Shown in pieces: positions 9,150-17,957 of a stretch of 64,000 nucleotides of DNA. The translations under genes and the position numbers were made by a program. Numbering within the stretch: the stretch's first letter is position 1; every line of letters begins with the position of its first letter. Below the pieces are notes generated by a model. It ran no database searches. It had not been told where the DNA came from and was given only the letters and a program-made list of their open reading frames with translations. Location of the stretch: the NCBI GenBank assembly GCA_041398905.1, contig JAWKTV010000012.1, positions 62,001 through 126,000 of the forward strand, in the 5' to 3' direction. The DNA is from JAWKTV01 sp041398905. GTDB taxonomy: Bacteria; Planctomycetota; Planctomycetia; Planctomycetales; Planctomycetaceae.

Positions 9150-10172
9150 TCATACGTCGCCCAGCGAGACTCCGAATCCGGCGGCGCTCGGAATGGCGAT
9201 GCGCCCTGCGACGGCGGTCGGCTGCCCGATCACCCACGCCATCCAGTTACGGCCCGACTCGGCCAGTGGCTGCCGGTCCAATGCGGCGATCGCATGCAGC
9301 GCCCAGACCTCGCTGCCACGATGCGGAACCACACGCAGACCTGCGGTCTGCGCCCGCTGGTAGATCCAGACCAGCTCGGTCAATCCCCCGCACCAAGACA
9401 CGTCCGGCTGCAGGATGTGATGCAACCGCCCCTCGATGAGCGGCCCGAAACCGAAGCGAGTGAACTCGTGCTCGCCGCCGGCGATCGGAATCGGGCAATC
9501 GCGGACGAGTCGCTCGTACCCCCGCACGTCGTCCGGCGAAATCGGCTCCTCGATCCAATCAATCCCCAGCGGGGCAAGCCGCTCGGCCGCGCGCAAGGTC
9601 AACTCGACATCCCACTTCATCCAGGCATCGAGCATCAACCGGCGCCCCGGTCCCAGCCTCTCTCGAGCGGCCGTCACTTTTCGCACAATCTCCCCCAGGC
9701 GGTCGTGCGGATCGGTGAGCGTCACGTGCAGCTTAACCGGCATGGCTTCCGCGAGCGTCGGGTCATCCACTTCGTCCCACAGAGTGTTGTAAGTTGGCAT
9801 CCCCTCCCCTGCCCCGCCGCTTCCCAGCAGCGCCGCCACCGTCACGCCGGCTCGTTTCGCTCGAAGGTCCCAGAGGGCGAGGTCGACTCCACTGATCGCC
9901 ATCACCGCGACGCCGCGGCGGCCGAAGGGCAGCGTCTGCGCGTACATCGCCTGCCAGAGGTCTTCGACCGGCCTGGCATCGCATCCAACCAGCAAGGGGG
10001 CCAGTACCTCGTCGATGATGTGAATGGCAGCCCGGCCGCCTCCACCGACCCCGTACCCCGTCAGGCCGTCGTCGGTAGTGACCTTGACGGCGATCTGCCC
10101 CAACGACGTCCGCCAGTCGTCGGGCGAGTTCGCAGCGATCGGCTGCCAGGCGCGGATGCTCGTGATGCGCAT
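9150..10172 (-). CDS. mandelate racemase/enolase-family sugar acid dehydratase, rhamnonate dehydratase-like
   Basis: Enolase-superfamily dehydratases remove water from sugar acids using Mg2+. The 340-residue product begins MRITSIRAW (ATG at 10172; a second ATG 10 codons upstream is less likely). It shows the barrel metal ligands in order: D in LMLDAWMKWD, E in WIEEPISPDD, and E in GGEHEFT, followed by a catalytic-type His in VVPHRGSEV. The LDAWMKWDVE, WIEEPISPDD and LQPDVSWCGG segments resemble L-rhamnonate dehydratase more than other subgroups. Substrate assignment is inference. A CCCTGCCC motif at 9807 falls inside the gene, encoding part of GSGGAGEGM. Confidence 0.82.
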   Translation of the reverse strand: MRITSIRAWQPIAANSPDDWRTSLGQIAVKVTTDDGLTGYGVGGGGRAAIHIIDEVLAPLLVGCDARPVEDLWQAMYAQTLPFGRRGVAVMAISGVDLALWDLRAKRAGVTVAALLGSGGAGEGMPTYNTLWDEVDDPTLAEAMPVKLHVTLTDPHDRLGEIVRKVTAARERLGPGRRLMLDAWMKWDVELTLRAAERLAPLGIDWIEEPISPDDVRGYERLVRDCPIPIAGGEHEFTRFGFGPLIEGRLHHILQPDVSWCGGLTELVWIYQRAQTAGLRVVPHRGSEVWALHAIAALDRQPLAESGRNWMAWVIGQPTAVAGRIAIPSAAGFGVSLGDV

Positions 10173-10346
10173 GGTTTGAAGTCGGTCGTGGGGAAGTGGC
10201 AAATTGGCATGACGTGGCCGGTCATGCCAGCGAGTGATATCAGTCTACAATAGCCAAACAGCACCGGGTGGCGGAGGGTATTGCGCCGCACCCGCCAGCA
10301 CGCCCGGATTGCGATCCGCCAAAGTCCCGACCGTCTCGACCCCCTC

Positions 10347-11795
10347 ATGCCTCACGATACCGCCCTCGTCTGGTTTCGCCGCGACTTCCGCCTCGCTGAC
10401 AACCCCGCGCTCCGGTCCGCGATCGACGCGGCCGAGCACGTTATCCCCATTTACATTCACGCTCCCGACGAGGAGGGTGACTGGGCACCAGGGGGGGCGT
10501 CGCGATGGTGGCTGCATCACACACTCGCCGCGCACGACGCCGCGCTGCGCGAACGCCAATCGCGATTGATTATTCGCGCCGGCCCGTCCCTCGACACCCT
10601 GCAGCACGTCATCCAGCAAACCGGCGCGACCGCCGTGTTCTGGAATCGGCGTTACGAGCCAGCGATTCGTCGGCGAGACGAGTTGATCAAGTCGACACTC
10701 AGCGGCACCGGCATCGAGGCCGTGAGCCGTCCGGGAAACCTGCTGAGTGAACCTTGGGAGGTGACCACGGGGGGCGGCGGACCGTATCAGGTCTTCACTC
10801 CATTCTGGAAGAACTGCTGCCTGCGTGAGCCGCCGGCAGAGACGCTGCCGAAGCCGCGGGCGGTCAACGGTCCAGCTTCGTGGCCGCAGTCGATCGAACT
10901 GGCGGAACTCCGACTGCTGCCGAAGCTCGATTGGGACGCCGGCTTCTACACCCGTTGGACACCTGGCGAGGCGGGCGCACAAGTGCTGCTCAAGCGGTTG
11001 ATGCAGGAGGTCATTGCCAGGTACGACGAATCCCGGAACCGTCCCGACCAGCGCGGAACTTCATCACTTTCGCCACACCTGTATTTTGGAGAGATCACGC
11101 CGCGACAGATCTACGAGGCGGTGACGTCCGAGTATGGCCCACCCGCACCGACCAGCAAAGGTCCGAAGTCCGGGCCGATGACCTTCCTGAGCGAGATCGG
11201 CTGGCGAGAGTTCGCATGGCATGTGCTGTATCACTTCCCGGACACCCCACTGCGGCCGCTCCGCGAGAAATTCGCAGCCTTCCCCTGGCGGACGGACAAC
11301 CAAGCCCTGTCCGCATGGCAGAGGGGACAAACGGGATACCCGATCGTCGATGCTGGCATGCGCGAACTCTGGCACGACGGCTGGATGCACAACCGCGTCC
11401 GGATGATCGTCGGATCGTTCCTGACGAAGCATCTGCGAATCTCCTGGCTGGAAGGGGCGAAGTGGTTTTGGGACACGCTGGTCGACGCGGACCTGGCGAA
11501 CAACACGCTCGGTTGGCAATGGATCGGCGGTTGCGGTGCCGACGCCGCCCCCTACTTTCGGGTCTTCAATCCAGTCAGCCAGGGTGAGAAGTTCGACCCG
11601 CAGGGGGACTACGTCCGCAAATGGGTACCCGAACTGTCGGAGTTGCCTGACGAGTGGCTGCACCAGCCCTGGCAGGCACCTGACCATATCCTCAAACGGG
11701 CCGGCGTCGTCTTGGGACAAACCTACCCCAAACCGATCGTCGATCATGCCGAAGCGAGAAAGAGCGCTCTCGCGGCGTTTGACGCCATCAAGTGA
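10347..11795 (+). CDS. phrB: deoxyribodipyrimidine photo-lyase
   Basis: Photolyase uses light and reduced FAD to split cyclobutane pyrimidine dimers. The 482-residue product starts at the ATG at 10347 (MPHDTALVWFRRDFRLADNPAL, shortened to its core WFRRDFRLADNPAL). It has an N-terminal Rossmann-like antenna domain with FWNRRYEPAIRRRD. The C-terminal FAD domain follows: TSSLSPHLYFGEITPRQ, FLSEIGWREFAWHVLY, AWQRGQTGYPIVDAGMREL, MHNRVRMIVGSFLTKHL, and NTLGWQWIGGCGADAAPYFR. All are hallmarks of class I CPD photolyases. The gene is divergent from the dehydratase gene and followed at 82 bases by comB. Confidence 0.96.
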   Translation: MPHDTALVWFRRDFRLADNPALRSAIDAAEHVIPIYIHAPDEEGDWAPGGASRWWLHHTLAAHDAALRERQSRLIIRAGPSLDTLQHVIQQTGATAVFWNRRYEPAIRRRDELIKSTLSGTGIEAVSRPGNLLSEPWEVTTGGGGPYQVFTPFWKNCCLREPPAETLPKPRAVNGPASWPQSIELAELRLLPKLDWDAGFYTRWTPGEAGAQVLLKRLMQEVIARYDESRNRPDQRGTSSLSPHLYFGEITPRQIYEAVTSEYGPPAPTSKGPKSGPMTFLSEIGWREFAWHVLYHFPDTPLRPLREKFAAFPWRTDNQALSAWQRGQTGYPIVDAGMRELWHDGWMHNRVRMIVGSFLTKHLRISWLEGAKWFWDTLVDADLANNTLGWQWIGGCGADAAPYFRVFNPVSQGEKFDPQGDYVRKWVPELSELPDEWLHQPWQAPDHILKRAGVVLGQTYPKPIVDHAEARKSALAAFDAIK

Positions 11796-11877
11796 AGCAC
11801 GACAATCTACGGGGCCAGTCGTCGGTCCCTGGTTTGCAGTTTCCCACTCGTCAATCGCTCACCCGCTTGTTTGTCGA

Positions 11878-12609
11878 ATGATCGCTCACGTGCATCTGTT
11901 GCCGGACCATTTTGATCCAGCGGACCTGCAGGGCGGCGTGGCCGTCATTATTGACGTGCTGCGGGCGTCGACCACGATTGTCGAACTGCTGAACAACGGA
12001 GCCACCCGCGTGCTCCCCTGCGAAGCCGTGGAGGAGGCGCACGACCTCGCAACTCGGCAACAGTCCCCTCCCCTGCTGGGCGGTGAACGGGCCGGCGAAC
12101 TGATCCCCGGCTTCGATCTCGACAACAGTCCGCGACTTTGCACGGCCGACAAAGTGGCGAACCGCACCATCGTCTTCACCACCACCAACGGCACTCGGGC
12201 CTTACAGCGATCCGTCCGCGCGGATCGCGTTATCATCGGAGCCTTCACCAACCGCGGGGCGGTGCTCGCCTCCTTGCAGAATGAGGCGAGGACCGTGCAT
12301 CTCGTCTGCGCAGGAACTGACAGGCAACCGACTGCGGAGGATGTACTGCTGGCGGGCGTACTCGCCAACTCGCTGCTGGAGAGCCGTGACAAATTGGAGG
12401 AAGCACCGCTGGCGACGCAACTGGCCATCCTGTTCGCGCGTGAGCGGGGCGGCTCTGGAGACGAGATCCTCGCGACCCTGCGCGGCAGCATCGGCGGCCG
12501 AAACCTGCAGCGGCTCGGCTTCGATGCCGATATCGAGTTCGCGGCTCAATGCGATGTCCGGACGCTCCTGCCCGAATGGAGTCGCGACAACGGCGCGATC
12601 TCCGCTTAG
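11878..12609 (+). CDS. comB: 2-phosphosulfolactate phosphatase family protein (ComB-like)
   Basis: The 243-residue product begins at the ATG at 11878 (MIAHVHLLPDHF). Conserved ComB segments are present: VAVIIDVLRASTTIVELLNNG (core DVLRASTTIV), LLGGERAGELIPGFDLDNSP (core GGERAGELIPGFD), TTTNGTRAL, GAFTNRGAV, and VCAGTDRQPTAEDVLLAG (core EDVLLAG). In archaea ComB dephosphorylates 2-phosphosulfolactate in coenzyme M synthesis. Many bacteria without coenzyme M carry the family, so the physiological substrate here is uncertain. It lies 82 bases after the photolyase and could be read through from it. It converges with the hydrolase gene on the other strand. Confidence 0.88.
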   Translation: MIAHVHLLPDHFDPADLQGGVAVIIDVLRASTTIVELLNNGATRVLPCEAVEEAHDLATRQQSPPLLGGERAGELIPGFDLDNSPRLCTADKVANRTIVFTTTNGTRALQRSVRADRVIIGAFTNRGAVLASLQNEARTVHLVCAGTDRQPTAEDVLLAGVLANSLLESRDKLEEAPLATQLAILFARERGGSGDEILATLRGSIGGRNLQRLGFDADIEFAAQCDVRTLLPEWSRDNGAISA

Positions 12610-12645
12610 CGCGGGGACAGTTCGCGCAACGCGGCGATCAGCGTG

Positions 12646-13750
12646 TCACTCCTCGGGAGCAGTGGCATTCCTCGCCCCCAGGTAGGTCTCGAACCACTCC
12701 GCGATCCGCTCGACCGCCGCCGGTGGCACGGTATGCCCTTGCTGGTGATTCCAAAGCCCCAGCCGTGCCGGCTCGCCATACAGGTGGTACACCGGCAACG
12801 CCGCGGCGATATAGGGCCAACTCTGCGCACCGTCGGCGGAGTCGCCGCCGATCAACAGAAAGGGACGCGGAGCGACGAGCGCGAGCAACTCGTGATGGTC
12901 CATCGCAAAGCCCTCCGCCTTGACAGCGGGACCGAGGTACCAGGAGGCATCCCAGTTCGAGAACGAGATTCCGATTCCGCCTTCGCTGCTGACGGTCGCC
13001 CGGACACGGTCATCAAATGCGGCGAGGTACAACGCTTCCTTCGCACCGAGCGAATGTCCCACGCAGCCGATGCGTGTCGCGTCAACGTCGTCGAGCGAAG
13101 AGAGCAGGTTGACGGCGACCAGTCCGTCAAGAAGCATGCGGTCCATCCCCTTGGACTCGGGATGCCGCGCGAGAAACTTCTCCGCCTCCCCGGCGGCTTC
13201 GATGCGGTCGTTCACCGGCCAGAGGAAGTTGCGCGGACACAACGTAACGAAGCCACGCTTGGCAAGCTGCAGCCCGAAAGCCTTCTCGGGGACGCCTTCC
13301 ACTCCGGCCGGCTGGCGCAGTGAATGATTGACGGTTGAATGAAACACGACGATCGCCGGTCGTGGACCGGCGTCGGCAACCGGTCGCAGCAGATACGCCT
13401 CGACGGTCTGATTGTGCTCGACCAAGTAGGTGATTCGCTGTCGCCTCACTCCATCAACCTCGTCCTCCTCCAACACCTTCCACGATGGCGGCGTTTGGCT
13501 TTGTCGGGCGATTCGCAGGTGCGTATCGGACAGTGGACCGAGGAACCTGAGCCAACGTTGGCGCAGGTCGGCGCGGTGCCGCTGCCAGACGTCGACGGAT
13601 GTGATCGCCTCGGCGTTCGCGGGATGCAGCGGCGACGCAAGCTGTGCGTCGCGCGGGCTGGCGGACCGCAGCGGTGCCTGGACTTCCGCAAGCCACGGAA
13701 CCTCAGCGGCCCGCCAGCTTGCCGACGCCGAGAAACTGCAGTACCTTCAT
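12646..13750 (-). CDS. secreted or cytosolic alpha/beta hydrolase (dienelactone hydrolase-like), 5' end unclear
   Basis: The core reads as an alpha/beta hydrolase: PAIVVFHSTVNHSLRQPAG after the first strands, the nucleophile elbow GHSLGAKEAL, the acid region in LLIGGDSADG, and a late His in LWNHQQGHTVPP. The first start codon in this frame is a GTG at 13476. However, convincing protein continues upstream in the same frame to about 13746, with WLAEVQAPLRSASP and VDVWQRHRADLRQRW, which resemble the N-terminus of planctomycete hydrolases. No start exists in that extension. An ATG at 13748-13750 in another frame opens MKVLQFLGVGKLAGR and then stops, so a one-base shift at about 13700-13745 is likely. 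The substrate is unknown. Confidence 0.75.
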
Positions 13751-13923
13751 GGTGGCATCAGACGCACACAGTAGCGGAGTAACGACATCATGATTCTGGG
13801 CTCCCCGATGACCGCCAGCTTGAGAGGATGCCATGTCGACGGGTAGCATGACAGAGGCGCGGTCGAGATTCACCTTCACTGCGGGTCATCATGGGCGGGG
13901 TATCCCTCCCTGCCCCGCACACA

Positions 13924-13928
13924 CAGGA
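13924..13928 (+). promoter_or_regulatory. ribosome binding site fixing the start at 13936
   Basis: AGGAG sits 7 bases before the ATG at 13936. It decides against the longer in-frame start at 13891, whose extra 15 residues would precede an otherwise normal signal peptide. Confidence 0.75.
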
Positions 13929-13935
13929 GCTACCG

Positions 13936-15036
13936 ATGTTGCGAAAGACACTGGCGGTGGGATTGCTGGCCGCGATGCTGGCCGCAAGCTCGACACAGGC
14001 CGCGGACCTGTATGGTCTCGGGGCTGGGAACCCGGAGTTGCAGTCGATCGGGCCGATGGCGTTCGGCCCGGCGGGGATCATCTTCGTCGGTGACAGCAAA
14101 GGAGGCGCGATCTTCGCCCTGCAAACCGGCGACAGAGATGGTGACGCCGCGCAGGCCAGCTTCAACGTGGAAGGCCTCAACGTCAAGATCGCCGAGGCGC
14201 TCGGCAGCAGCTCACAGGAAACTCAGATCGTTGACATTGCCGTTAATCCGGAGACGGGCAACGTCTTTGCCGCGGTGATGGCTTCGGGCAAGCCCGCGCT
14301 CGTCAAGGTGGCTTCGGGCGGCGAGGTGTCGGTCGTCTCGATGGAGAAGATTCATTACGCAAAGGCCGAGTTGGTCGACGTGCCGGAAGACAAGGTCGTG
14401 GGCGAAGGACGTCGCGCCCGGAACAATCGCATGAGCACGGTGACCGACCTGGCGTTCGTGGACGGTCGGCTGCTGGTATCGGGCATGAGCGACGCGAAGG
14501 CCCCCTCGGCCGTTCGGTCCATTGAGTTCCCGTTCGACGATGTCCAGCAGGGGACGAGCGTCGAAATCTTCCACGCCGCCCACGGTCAGGTCGAGGACTA
14601 CGCCACCGTTCGGACGTTCGTGCCGTTTAACATCAATGGCGAGCCGAACGTCCTCGCCGGCTTCACGTGCACGCCGCTGGTGCGGTTCCCGGTGTCCAAG
14701 CTGCAGCCGAGCGAAAAGCTCCGCGGCACCACCGTTGCCGAGTTGGGCAACCGCAACACCCCGATCGACATGATCGCCTACCAGCGGGACGGCGAGAACT
14801 TCCTGCTGATCGCGAATGATCGTCGCGGGGTGATGAAGGTCAGCACGGCCGACATTGAGAAGAACGCCGGCCTGACCAACCCGGTCGGCGGCGGCGGCAC
14901 CGCTGGTCAGCCTTACGAAACGATCGAGAGCTGGCAGAACGTCGTGCAGCTCGACAAGCTCAACGACACGCATGCCGTCGTCCTGCTGCAGGCCGAAGGT
15001 GCTCCGGCGACCTTGAAGTCGGTCGAGCTGCCGTAA
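13936..15036 (+). CDS. secreted protein of unknown function, beta-propeller-like
   Basis: The 366-residue product has a clear signal peptide (MLRKTLAVGLLAAMLAASST, cleaved near QAADL). The mature part has repeated strand-turn units such as PMAFGPAGIIFVGDSKGGAIFAL (core FGPAGIIFVGDSKGG), IVDIAVNPETGNVFAAV, VTDLAFVDGRLLVSGM, and FLLIANDRRGVMKV. This is the pattern of a beta-propeller, possibly six or seven blades. No catalytic motif or heme site is evident. Expression should be good given its AGGAG and the strong terminator behind it. I do not recognise a named family. Confidence 0.8.
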   Translation: MLRKTLAVGLLAAMLAASSTQAADLYGLGAGNPELQSIGPMAFGPAGIIFVGDSKGGAIFALQTGDRDGDAAQASFNVEGLNVKIAEALGSSSQETQIVDIAVNPETGNVFAAVMASGKPALVKVASGGEVSVVSMEKIHYAKAELVDVPEDKVVGEGRRARNNRMSTVTDLAFVDGRLLVSGMSDAKAPSAVRSIEFPFDDVQQGTSVEIFHAAHGQVEDYATVRTFVPFNINGEPNVLAGFTCTPLVRFPVSKLQPSEKLRGTTVAELGNRNTPIDMIAYQRDGENFLLIANDRRGVMKVSTADIEKNAGLTNPVGGGGTAGQPYETIESWQNVVQLDKLNDTHAVVLLQAEGAPATLKSVELP

Positions 15037-15066
15037 GCCACGGCCCCTGACGTTGGACAGGTGCTT

Positions 15067-15106
15067 GCGACCCGGAGGCTTAACAGCGTCCGGGTCGCTC
15101 GCTTTT
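15067..15106 (+). terminator. Rho-independent terminator after the secreted protein gene
   Basis: A perfect 10-bp stem, GCGACCCGGA (15067-15076) with TCCGGGTCGC (15089-15098), is followed by TCGCTTTTC. It lies 31 bases after the stop at 15036. Confidence 0.85.
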
Positions 15107-15122
15107 CTGGCAGCGACATTGT

Positions 15123-15153
15123 CCTTCGAGCTGACCGGCCATCAGCTCGAAGG
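15123..15153 (-). terminator. inverted repeat overlapping the fhcA stop codon
   Basis: CCTTCGAGCTGA (15123-15134) pairs perfectly with TCAGCTCGAAGG (15142-15153) across a 7-base loop. The right arm includes the fhcA stop (15142-15144) and its last codons. No clear T-run follows on the minus strand, so it may act as a terminator or an mRNA end-stabilising hairpin. Confidence 0.6.
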
Positions 15154-16803
15154 GATGATCTCGTGCTCGTGCAGGTACGATGGATCGACCGGGTAGTTGC
15201 GGAAACGAATCGTGTAGCTCTCCTCGAACCATTCCTGAATATCGGGCAGGCAGGCTTCGTCGTATGAGGGCGTGACGTGCAGCAGCTTGCCGTCTCGGTG
15301 CGGCAGGATCTGGCCGTCATCGACGACGATCTCGCCCGCATGAATCACGTAGCGTGGCAGCTCGAACATCAACTGCACGTCGGCTTGCGGCTGGTAGACG
15401 GTCACATCGGCGTCCGCTCCAACTCCGAGGTGCCCCTTATTCTTCAGCCCCAGCATCCGTGCGGGCGCGGCACGAGTGATGATCGTGATTTCGTTGAGGG
15501 TGTACTGGCGGTCGAGGTCCTTGAGGGTGCAGCGTTCCGCGACGGAACCCGGGACGCGGGCGAGCACTTCCCGGCGACGCTCGCGGTCCATCAGCAGCGC
15601 GATGATCTGCGGGTAGGCGAGGAATGAACCGCCGTTGGGATGGTCGGTGCTCATCGCGACTCGCCAAGGATCCTGCATCAGCAGGTACCATTCGAGGCCG
15701 ATCGCCCACTGCAGCGAGTGGACCATCGACTTGTCTTTGTAGGTCACCGGCACAATCCCGCAACCGGCCTCCATCTCGGTGTCGGAACTGAACCACTTGC
15801 GATGAAAGATCTGATGCAGGAAGTAGCCCAGCGGGCCATCGCCGGTCATCGAGGTCGTCTCGCCGAACATCACCTGCCCCACATCGACTGTCAGGTTGTC
15901 GTGCGTGTTCACATAGTCGACCAGTTCGGGAACCCGCGAGTGGAAGGTGGACTGGTCGTCGGGATCGCCGCCGTAGCTGTGGAACTGGATGTGCGTGAGA
16001 TGGCCGCGACTCCCTTCGATCGCCCGCATGGTTTCGAGCGTGGTTGTCCAGTTGCCGGGCAAACCGAGGTTGTTGCAGTGAATGTGCGTGGCGTGCGGCA
16101 GGTTGAGTTCGGTCACCGTGCGAGTAACTTCACGGATGATGGTGCGGGGCGAGACGTTGAAGTGCGTGACGGGATCGTCAATCGACTTGGCGTTGCCGCC
16201 GGTCGTCTTCCAGACTTCGACGCCACCAGGGTTGACGAGTTTGACCGCGTACCCGCCGGTCGAGTTGAGCAGCCAGGCGACGCAGGCTTTGAGTCGTTCG
16301 TGCTCTCCGGAGGCGGCCTGCTTCATGATGTAGTGATGGTTCCCCATCAGCACGTAGAACCCCTTGTCGATGATCGGAGTGTCGTGCCGCTCCTCGTGAG
16401 TGTGTCGGGCTCCCAGCGGGGGAACCGCGGCGTCGAACGCGGTGGTGTAGCCCAGGCCGGCGTAGAGGTAACCGGTGGCGAAGGTGCTGGGAACGCTGCC
16501 GCCGGTGCCGGAACGAGTGAACGGGCCTCGTTTGATGGGCGGGGAGTTACGTTTGTCTTCGGGCCGCATTTTGCGGGCGGCATTGACCTTGGGGCCGGCG
16601 ATGTGGCAATGCATGTCGACGCCGCCCGGCATGACCACCATACCAGTCAGGTCGAGCGTTTTGTCGGGTCGGCGGTCGCCGGTCGGCGCCGCGACGACGC
16701 GGTCGCCTTCGATCCAGAGATCGCGGACTTCGCCGTCGATGCCATTGGCCGGGTCGTAGGCGGTGCCGCCCTTGAGGCAAAGGAGAGACATGGTGCGTGG
16801 CAT
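15142..16803 (-). CDS. fhcA: formylmethanofuran dehydrogenase subunit A (formyltransferase/hydrolase complex FhcA)
   Basis: FhcA/FmdA is an amidohydrolase-fold subunit that hydrolyses formyl-methanofuran to formate in bacterial H4MPT-linked formaldehyde oxidation, working in a complex with FhcB, C and D. The product is about 553 residues, normal for the family. Metal ligands are visible in order: HCHIAGPK (HxH), the lysine that would be carboxylated in YAVKLVNPGG, HIHCNN, HIQFHSYGGDPDD, and D in STDHPNGGSFLAYP. The family start is MPRTMSLLCLKGGTAYDPANG, here given as LLCLKGGTAYDPANG; the ATGs at 16803 and 16791 are both possible and neither has a good ribosome site. FhcB, C and D are not in the window. 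Confidence 0.93.
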   Translation of the reverse strand: MPRTMSLLCLKGGTAYDPANGIDGEVRDLWIEGDRVVAAPTGDRRPDKTLDLTGMVVMPGGVDMHCHIAGPKVNAARKMRPEDKRNSPPIKRGPFTRSGTGGSVPSTFATGYLYAGLGYTTAFDAAVPPLGARHTHEERHDTPIIDKGFYVLMGNHHYIMKQAASGEHERLKACVAWLLNSTGGYAVKLVNPGGVEVWKTTGGNAKSIDDPVTHFNVSPRTIIREVTRTVTELNLPHATHIHCNNLGLPGNWTTTLETMRAIEGSRGHLTHIQFHSYGGDPDDQSTFHSRVPELVDYVNTHDNLTVDVGQVMFGETTSMTGDGPLGYFLHQIFHRKWFSSDTEMEAGCGIVPVTYKDKSMVHSLQWAIGLEWYLLMQDPWRVAMSTDHPNGGSFLAYPQIIALLMDRERRREVLARVPGSVAERCTLKDLDRQYTLNEITIITRAAPARMLGLKNKGHLGVGADADVTVYQPQADVQLMFELPRYVIHAGEIVVDDGQILPHRDGKLLHVTPSYDEACLPDIQEWFEESYTIRFRNYPVDPSYLHEHEIIPSS

Positions 16804-17154
16804 GTGGAACTGGCGGACAGGATTCGATCTGCGATTGTGGCGAGGAGTCCGGGAGGGTGCCAGCTTGTCGAGGAAGTTGGCGAATTCCACCGGGACATTC
16901 CGAATATCTGAAAGATCGGCTGGGATGACTCGTTGCCCTGAGTGAACAGGATCGCTGGGGACGCGAGTCGGTTCCGATTGAAACTGGAGACTCCGATCGA
17001 TTACTGTCCGAAGTGGAGATCGGCCCTGACGTAGGCCGTGGCGGGCAAACGAATCGAGTCGCTCATGTTGCCGTGGTGGTCGCTCATCGAGTGTGCGCGA
17101 CACCAACCCGCTCCCCTGACCTAACCTCGTCGAATCACAAACCTGGAGCACGCG
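16804..17154. promoter_or_regulatory. divergent intergenic region between fhcA and the YbjN-like gene
   Basis: This 351-base gap must hold the promoters for fhcA (leftward) and the secreted gene (rightward). The fhcA frame stays open through it, but the translation has no family character and the gap is richer in A/T than the genes. No operator or riboswitch fold was recognised. Confidence 0.4.
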
Positions 17155-17643
17155 ATGAAACTGGCTGCACGTTTCGGTGGAGTTCTGACCTTGGCGTTAC
17201 TCGCTTTGGCGGTTGCGGCACCGGCACCGGTCGCCGCGCAGGATGGTGGATACACCAAGGAGCAACTGCAGGAGATCTACATGCAGTTTCTCAAGGAGGA
17301 GGGTTATGTCCCGCATGTTGACGAGGACGGCGATGTGGTCTTCAAGGCGGAAGGTCGGACTTACTTCATCGGCGTGAATGAGAAGGATCCCGAGTTCTTC
17401 CGGCTCGTGTTCCCGTTCTTCTGGGAGATCGAAAGTGAAGCGGAGCGGACGAAGGCATTCTCCGCCTGTAACCATGCCAACCTTGAGACCAAGGTGGCGA
17501 AGGTCTTCGTGGTCAAGGACAACACCTGGGCTTCGGTCGAGCTGTTCGTTCAGAGCCCGGAGGACTTCAAGCCGCTGTTCAAGCGTTCGCTCTCGGCCAT
17601 CAAGGTGAGCGTTGACAGCTTCGCTGAGAAGATGCGCGAATAG
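17155..17643 (+). CDS. secreted YbjN-domain-like protein
   Basis: The 162-residue product has an N-terminal signal peptide (MKLAARFGGVLTLALLALAV, cleaved near APVAAQ). The mature part begins YTKEQLQEIYMQFLKEEGYV and continues with DVVFKAEGRTYFIGVNEKDP, FRLVFPFFWEI and ACNHANLETKVAKVFV. This resembles the YbjN/type III chaperone-like fold, a small module with no known enzymatic role. A GGAG lies about 10 bases before the ATG at 17155. A strong terminator follows, so it is probably transcribed alone. Confidence 0.75.
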   Translation: MKLAARFGGVLTLALLALAVAAPAPVAAQDGGYTKEQLQEIYMQFLKEEGYVPHVDEDGDVVFKAEGRTYFIGVNEKDPEFFRLVFPFFWEIESEAERTKAFSACNHANLETKVAKVFVVKDNTWASVELFVQSPEDFKPLFKRSLSAIKVSVDSFAEKMRE

Positions 17644-17676
17644 TTCTGGTCACAAGACCGATCGCTGATGTTCGAC

Positions 17677-17702
17677 AGCCCGCCGGGAAACCCCGGCGGG
17701 CT
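17677..17702 (+). terminator. Rho-independent terminator
   Basis: An 11-bp perfect stem, AGCCCGCCGGG (17677-17687) with CCCGGCGGGCT (17692-17702), has the tetraloop AAAC and is followed by GTTTCG. It lies 33 bases after the YbjN-like stop. Confidence 0.9.
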
Positions 17703-17957
17703 GTTTCGCTGTGTGGGTGTTTGGTTCGACGCCCGCCGCGCCCCTGCCCCGGCGACGCAGCCTCGGCCGTGGATTCGACGGCCGGACTCACCCGCGGATG
17801 CTCCTGCCATCGATTCTCATGCCATCGAAATTCGACGCATCAATCGCCACATGCGAGAGCCGAATAGGGTGATCTGCTACAGTCGCGGTTCGCGCCCGCC
17901 GCCGTGAAGGTCGCGGCGGCTTCTCATCCGCACTGACCCTGCACCGCAGGAAGACTG

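Noticed and set aside
9096..9150. possible terminator after polX (TCGCAG with CTGCGA near 9118)
   Set aside because: The stem is only 6 bp with a 7-base loop and no T-run, too weak to list.
7483..9237. 584-codon open frame on the minus strand opposite polX
   Set aside because: It mirrors the polX codon pattern, its translation is Arg/Gly/Val-rich with no motif, and polX has all its catalytic residues. It is a shadow of a GC-rich gene.
15640..16911. 423-codon plus-strand frame opposite fhcA
   Set aside because: fhcA carries every metal ligand of its family. The opposite frame has no domain and no ribosome site.
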